Origin: Mantis religiosa
Lineage: Eukaryota > Arthropoda > Insecta > Mantodea > Mantidae
Assembly: GCA_030765055.1 (NCBI GenBank)
Contig: CM060951.1
Span: 45,276,219-45,340,218, forward strand
DNA: 64,000 nt
Direction of reading: 5' to 3'
Below, piece by piece: positions 60,925-64,000 of the stretch. The number at the start of each line of letters is the position of its first letter. Within the stretch, counting starts at the first letter, position 1. Made by a program: the position numbers and the translations under genes. The notes beneath the pieces are model-generated. The model was not told the origin of the DNA. It saw nothing but the letters and a program-made list of their open reading frames with translations, and ran no database searches.

Positions 60925-62690
60925 TTGCTTTGATTTTGAAGGAAATGGTGTTTGTATGCTTATTAATAAATGTATGGAATAAGGATCCCAACTTCAATTT
61001 GATACAGTGTGACGGAAGCAAGGACCACACAGGTGTAATTATAGGCAATTAGCGATCTATCTTAGCATATGCATATTATGGTGTTTTATTGATTATGCTC
61101 ATTAATATAAGACTAATGGTTTGTGTATGCCACGTACATATTGTGATTTTAATATTTCATGATCTAAGTTTATTATGCTTTTCGCTAAGCTCTCAAAGGC
61201 AACATGTTTTTTCAAACAAACACACACCGGATTAAGCTTGCCAAGGAAACATGTTTTTCAGATAAACATGCCCCAGGTTAAAGGAGAAGTTGTTTGCCAT
61301 AAATATGATCGCTGCTGCCATCTGCTTTGGAAAGTTCCAAAAAAAGCAGTGTTGTGATTGCCTATCTAAACTACCATGCCATATTTATATGCAATAACAT
61401 TTAAGAATTTACTTCAAACTTAAATGTGGAAGTGAACTATAGACAAGCTTTCAAAATAAACTGCCGTGCTAAACATTTAAGGGGCATTCGCGATATTTCT
61501 ACTGTCAAGCGGTATTTTTAAACGCATGTAAATACTATATTATATGCCAAATAAATTCTTTTTCATTACGATTTTGTATGAATGCACACCATATACACAC
61601 TTAATTCTGCACAAATATATGAAAGTTAGCTACATTCATATAACAGTACACATATAAATTATTAAGTTTTCATCGACAACACTAACCGAGTAAGATTAAG
61701 ACATAAACATTACCGGCATTCCACACAAATAAGTTTAGATTTGACAAACTTAAAAGATATCCACCAGCGATAACAGCATCTCCACTAGATTACAATGGAC
61801 GTGTATCGTCGAAACGTTCCAATTTCAGGTATACGTCTCATATCAGTTGTATTATCAAACAACGATCCAGCATCAGGAACTAGACAGAAACTCAACATAT
61901 GTTGTATAAAAGCGATATTTGGGATTGATATATGGATTCGTGATAGGTGGTGCCTTTGCTTTCAAATTTATGGCGGTACATAAAAGGAAACTCCGCTGCT
62001 TACAAAGAAAGTCCTGTCTTCAATGTCGCAGAAATAAAAATTGTTCGGTTATTATTCCGAAAAGGAAACTACAGCTATTATTAGGTCTTTGAGTGGAACT
62101 GCCTTTGAAGATAACACAACAAACAATAATTTATATTACTTGCACAAGCCAACAATTGCCTTTGTGTTTGCTTTGTTTTATAGCATCTAGAACTTAGAGA
62201 TCACTATGAATTCCTCATCTGGGTAGAGATGATTACACTTACAAGAGCATCTCAAGGCTAGCTGCAATTTCCTTTAAGTTATAGCTTTAATACTCCTCTA
62301 TCTAATTAATATTTAAGTAAGAAAATAATATTTGTGATCTATCAAACTTTTAAATGACCTTCACTTTACATCAGTCAATACACTTCTAATACAATGTCTA
62401 AGAGAGAGGGGGGGAGGAGGTAAAAGAAGAAGATATGAAATAGAGAAACAGAGGGAGAATTAGAGTTAGAAGTAAAGAGTCGCCAGAGGGAAAGTCCGCC
62501 AGTAATTGAAACACGGAGCCACGTAGGTCATAGTAGGCCCTTTGTGCTTCCAACGTGAATCCTGGAATGAGGAGGAGACATGCAGGCTGACATTCTTTAA
62601 GAGACGCGAGGAATCCCTAACAGTTCCAGGCTCGATGCCCCCGTTCCACTGTTGCAACTACCTAAACTAAATGATAAAGAACAGTCGAGA
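60925..62690. other. AT-rich spacer, nothing recognised
   Basis: Short frames only. A purine-rich patch lies at about 62400-62450. Confidence 0.4.
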
Positions 62691-62703
62691 AAGTAGACGC
62701 TCT

Positions 62704-63015
62704 GAAGCCGAGCCGGATGGTCCACATTCGGGAGCCACGAGTTCAATTCCCGTAGCAGAACTACCTGACTCTTAGCTTTTTGGGGGCTTTCCCAGGTAGC
62801 CAAGCGAAAGCTGGTTAGGTCAATTACATCCCCTGAATTTCCTATCCCTCCATTTCATCTCCATTGCCTTTCACGTCGGTGGTCTCTTTCAGGGTAGAAG
62901 TGTCGGTAGGTGTGTGCTGTCGTGACTCCTTGGGTCCACCTCCCTCTGTCCCTTCTCGTCTTATCCTTCCTACCGGGGATGCCCCACTTGGGGCTTAGGT
63001 ACAACAAACCAAGAT
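62704..63015 (+). repeat. SINE-B copy 3
   Basis: Head 'gagccggatggtccacattc' with B box GAGTTCAATTCCC. The body 'ggtctctttcagggtagaag' is shared with copy 1 over a long stretch. No LTR-like arms lie beside this copy. Confidence 0.75.
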
Positions 63016-64000
63016 TGCGGTGCCGAAACCCCTCCGTAGGAATTCTAATCTTAATACTAGTCCCCCTAGTGTTTTGAAAAGAGTATATTTTCCTTTGAGC
63101 AAGTATTCGGGCAAATTGTCCGTCCCCGCCATACACCACGAAATCTATAAGCAAATGTGGGAAATGAGAACGAAGCGGAATGAATGGAAAATTTTGGAAA
63201 CCACCCTAATATTTTGCTACCGACCAGTGAAAGTAATGAAAAACGTGAAGTCATATTTGGAGGCTGACAAGAATGAACCCACGTTCTCCTGAATGCAAGC
63301 GTTGCACGTCCCGGGAGCCATCTCGCTTAGTAAATTCTAACTAAATCTTCTGACTATTGATTTCCAAGCCTGGCAGAGGAACTTGCTCTTCATGATGACC
63401 GTGGTTTGGTATAATTGACCTAAATTGGTTCTGGGCTATCCTATCCACAATCATCTTGAAGCCCACTATGGGCAGTACAACTTAAGAAGCCCACAAGACA
63501 TTTGCTGTTACCGCCAACCGATTAGAGTCGCAGGTTCGCAATCCAAATATTTCTAATGATCTGTGGTTTCATTTCTGGCGGTTGTATCTCGTATATTGAA
63601 TTAGATCACTGCCTTATTTTAAACCAGAGAGAGAAATTAATGAGTAAATTAAAGCGCTTATGGGTATTATTATGTATTGTTCTATATATTTGTAGTAAAA
63701 ATAGTTGAGAAAGGAAACTGTTAGCAACACACGCTTCACGTGGGAGGTGAATGTGCTAATCCACTCTTTAGAGCTGGATTATGGGTGCTCACAGCAAACT
63801 GTGTGGTTCATTTCGTAACAAAACTTGAGATTATCAATGAAAATAGATAAAAGGGGATCACTTGCTTTCAGTGAAATGATAAAATAAAGAAAACATTGAA
63901 TTGAAATATTATATCACTGCGCTTAAAGAAAAAGTAAAATGTACGCGATAGTTTGGCCATCTAATATCAAGAAATGGAAGGTCGATGTATTTACCTAACA
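63016..64000. other. Spacer, one unrecognised open frame
   Basis: A 90-codon plus frame at 63020-63292 has no family I recognise and starts inside SINE-adjacent sequence. Nothing else seen to the end of the window. Confidence 0.35.

Noticed and set aside
63020..63292. 90-codon plus frame as a host gene
   Set aside because: It starts at the edge of SINE-B copy 3, matches no family known to me and has no supporting signals.

Overview
The window looks like intergenic or intronic DNA of a large, repeat-rich arthropod nuclear genome, most likely an insect. The evidence is overall AT-richness, very long trinucleotide microsatellites, several families of tRNA-headed SINEs, mariner, Helitron, Ty3/Gypsy, BEL/Pao and non-LTR remnants, and the absence of any bacterial-style gene packing. 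A cockroach or termite-like genome is possible but cannot be proven from the sequence. No intact host gene was recognised. The only candidate host coding trace is a weak acyl-CoA-synthetase-like open frame at 35.28-35.49 kb.

Region by region. 0-5 kb: a SINE, an internally deleted mariner (955-1815) and the first of three pairs of LTR-like sequences in inverted orientation (2956-5029). 5-14 kb: the main coding content, one Ty3/Gypsy-type retrotransposon on the minus strand. It has a complete 5' LTR (12849-14022), a tRNA-Lys-like primer-binding site, gag with an N-terminal coiled-coil repeat, pol (protease, reverse transcriptase, RNase H, integrase), a purine tract and a 3' LTR of which only 594 bp remain. 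The shared LTR sequence differs at only about two positions, so the insertion is young, yet the copy is dead: one frameshift in gag, one amber codon in pol and one frameshift near the integrase C terminus. A candidate -1 ribosomal frameshift signal (slippery GGAAAAC, 7-nt spacer, stem-loop) lies exactly at the gag/pol junction.

14.8-19.6 kb is a nest of transposon debris. It holds a broken gene of an uncharacterised arthropod repeat family between short inverted repeats, a TTAA-flanked transposon with about 21-bp inverted ends carrying a transposase C terminus, a BEL/Pao 3' end whose LTR that TTAA element seems to have entered, and a 1355-bp mariner. 20-28 kb: a SINE, a hierarchical CATCAC-type satellite, a 1460-bp TA-flanked element containing a 55-bp near-perfect palindrome, the second LTR-like inverted pair around a SINE, and an inverted repeat whose arms carry a hammerhead-ribozyme-like core of the kind known from Penelope-like elements.

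28-42 kb: decayed fragments, inverted and tandem copies of a tRNA-like repeat, a GC-rich island, and the third LTR-like inverted pair, again around a SINE. 42-51.6 kb: a 5'-truncated non-LTR retrotransposon ending in a 1.2-kb (AAT)n tract, adjoining SINEs of two families, a second copy of the first mariner family, an (ATT)n/(AGT)n tract and an 825-bp non-autonomous Helitron. 53-64 kb: SINEs, an IS630/Tc1-like transposase relic, two non-LTR 3' relics (one split by a SINE), a GGTGGGTA minisatellite and a last SINE.

Nothing here forms a host pathway. The functional logic is that of mobile elements and their parasites. The items most worth a second look are the repeated architecture of inverted LTR-like pairs, the gag-pol frameshift signal, the hammerhead-like inverted repeat and the two poorly described DNA-transposon families at 14.9-17.4 kb.
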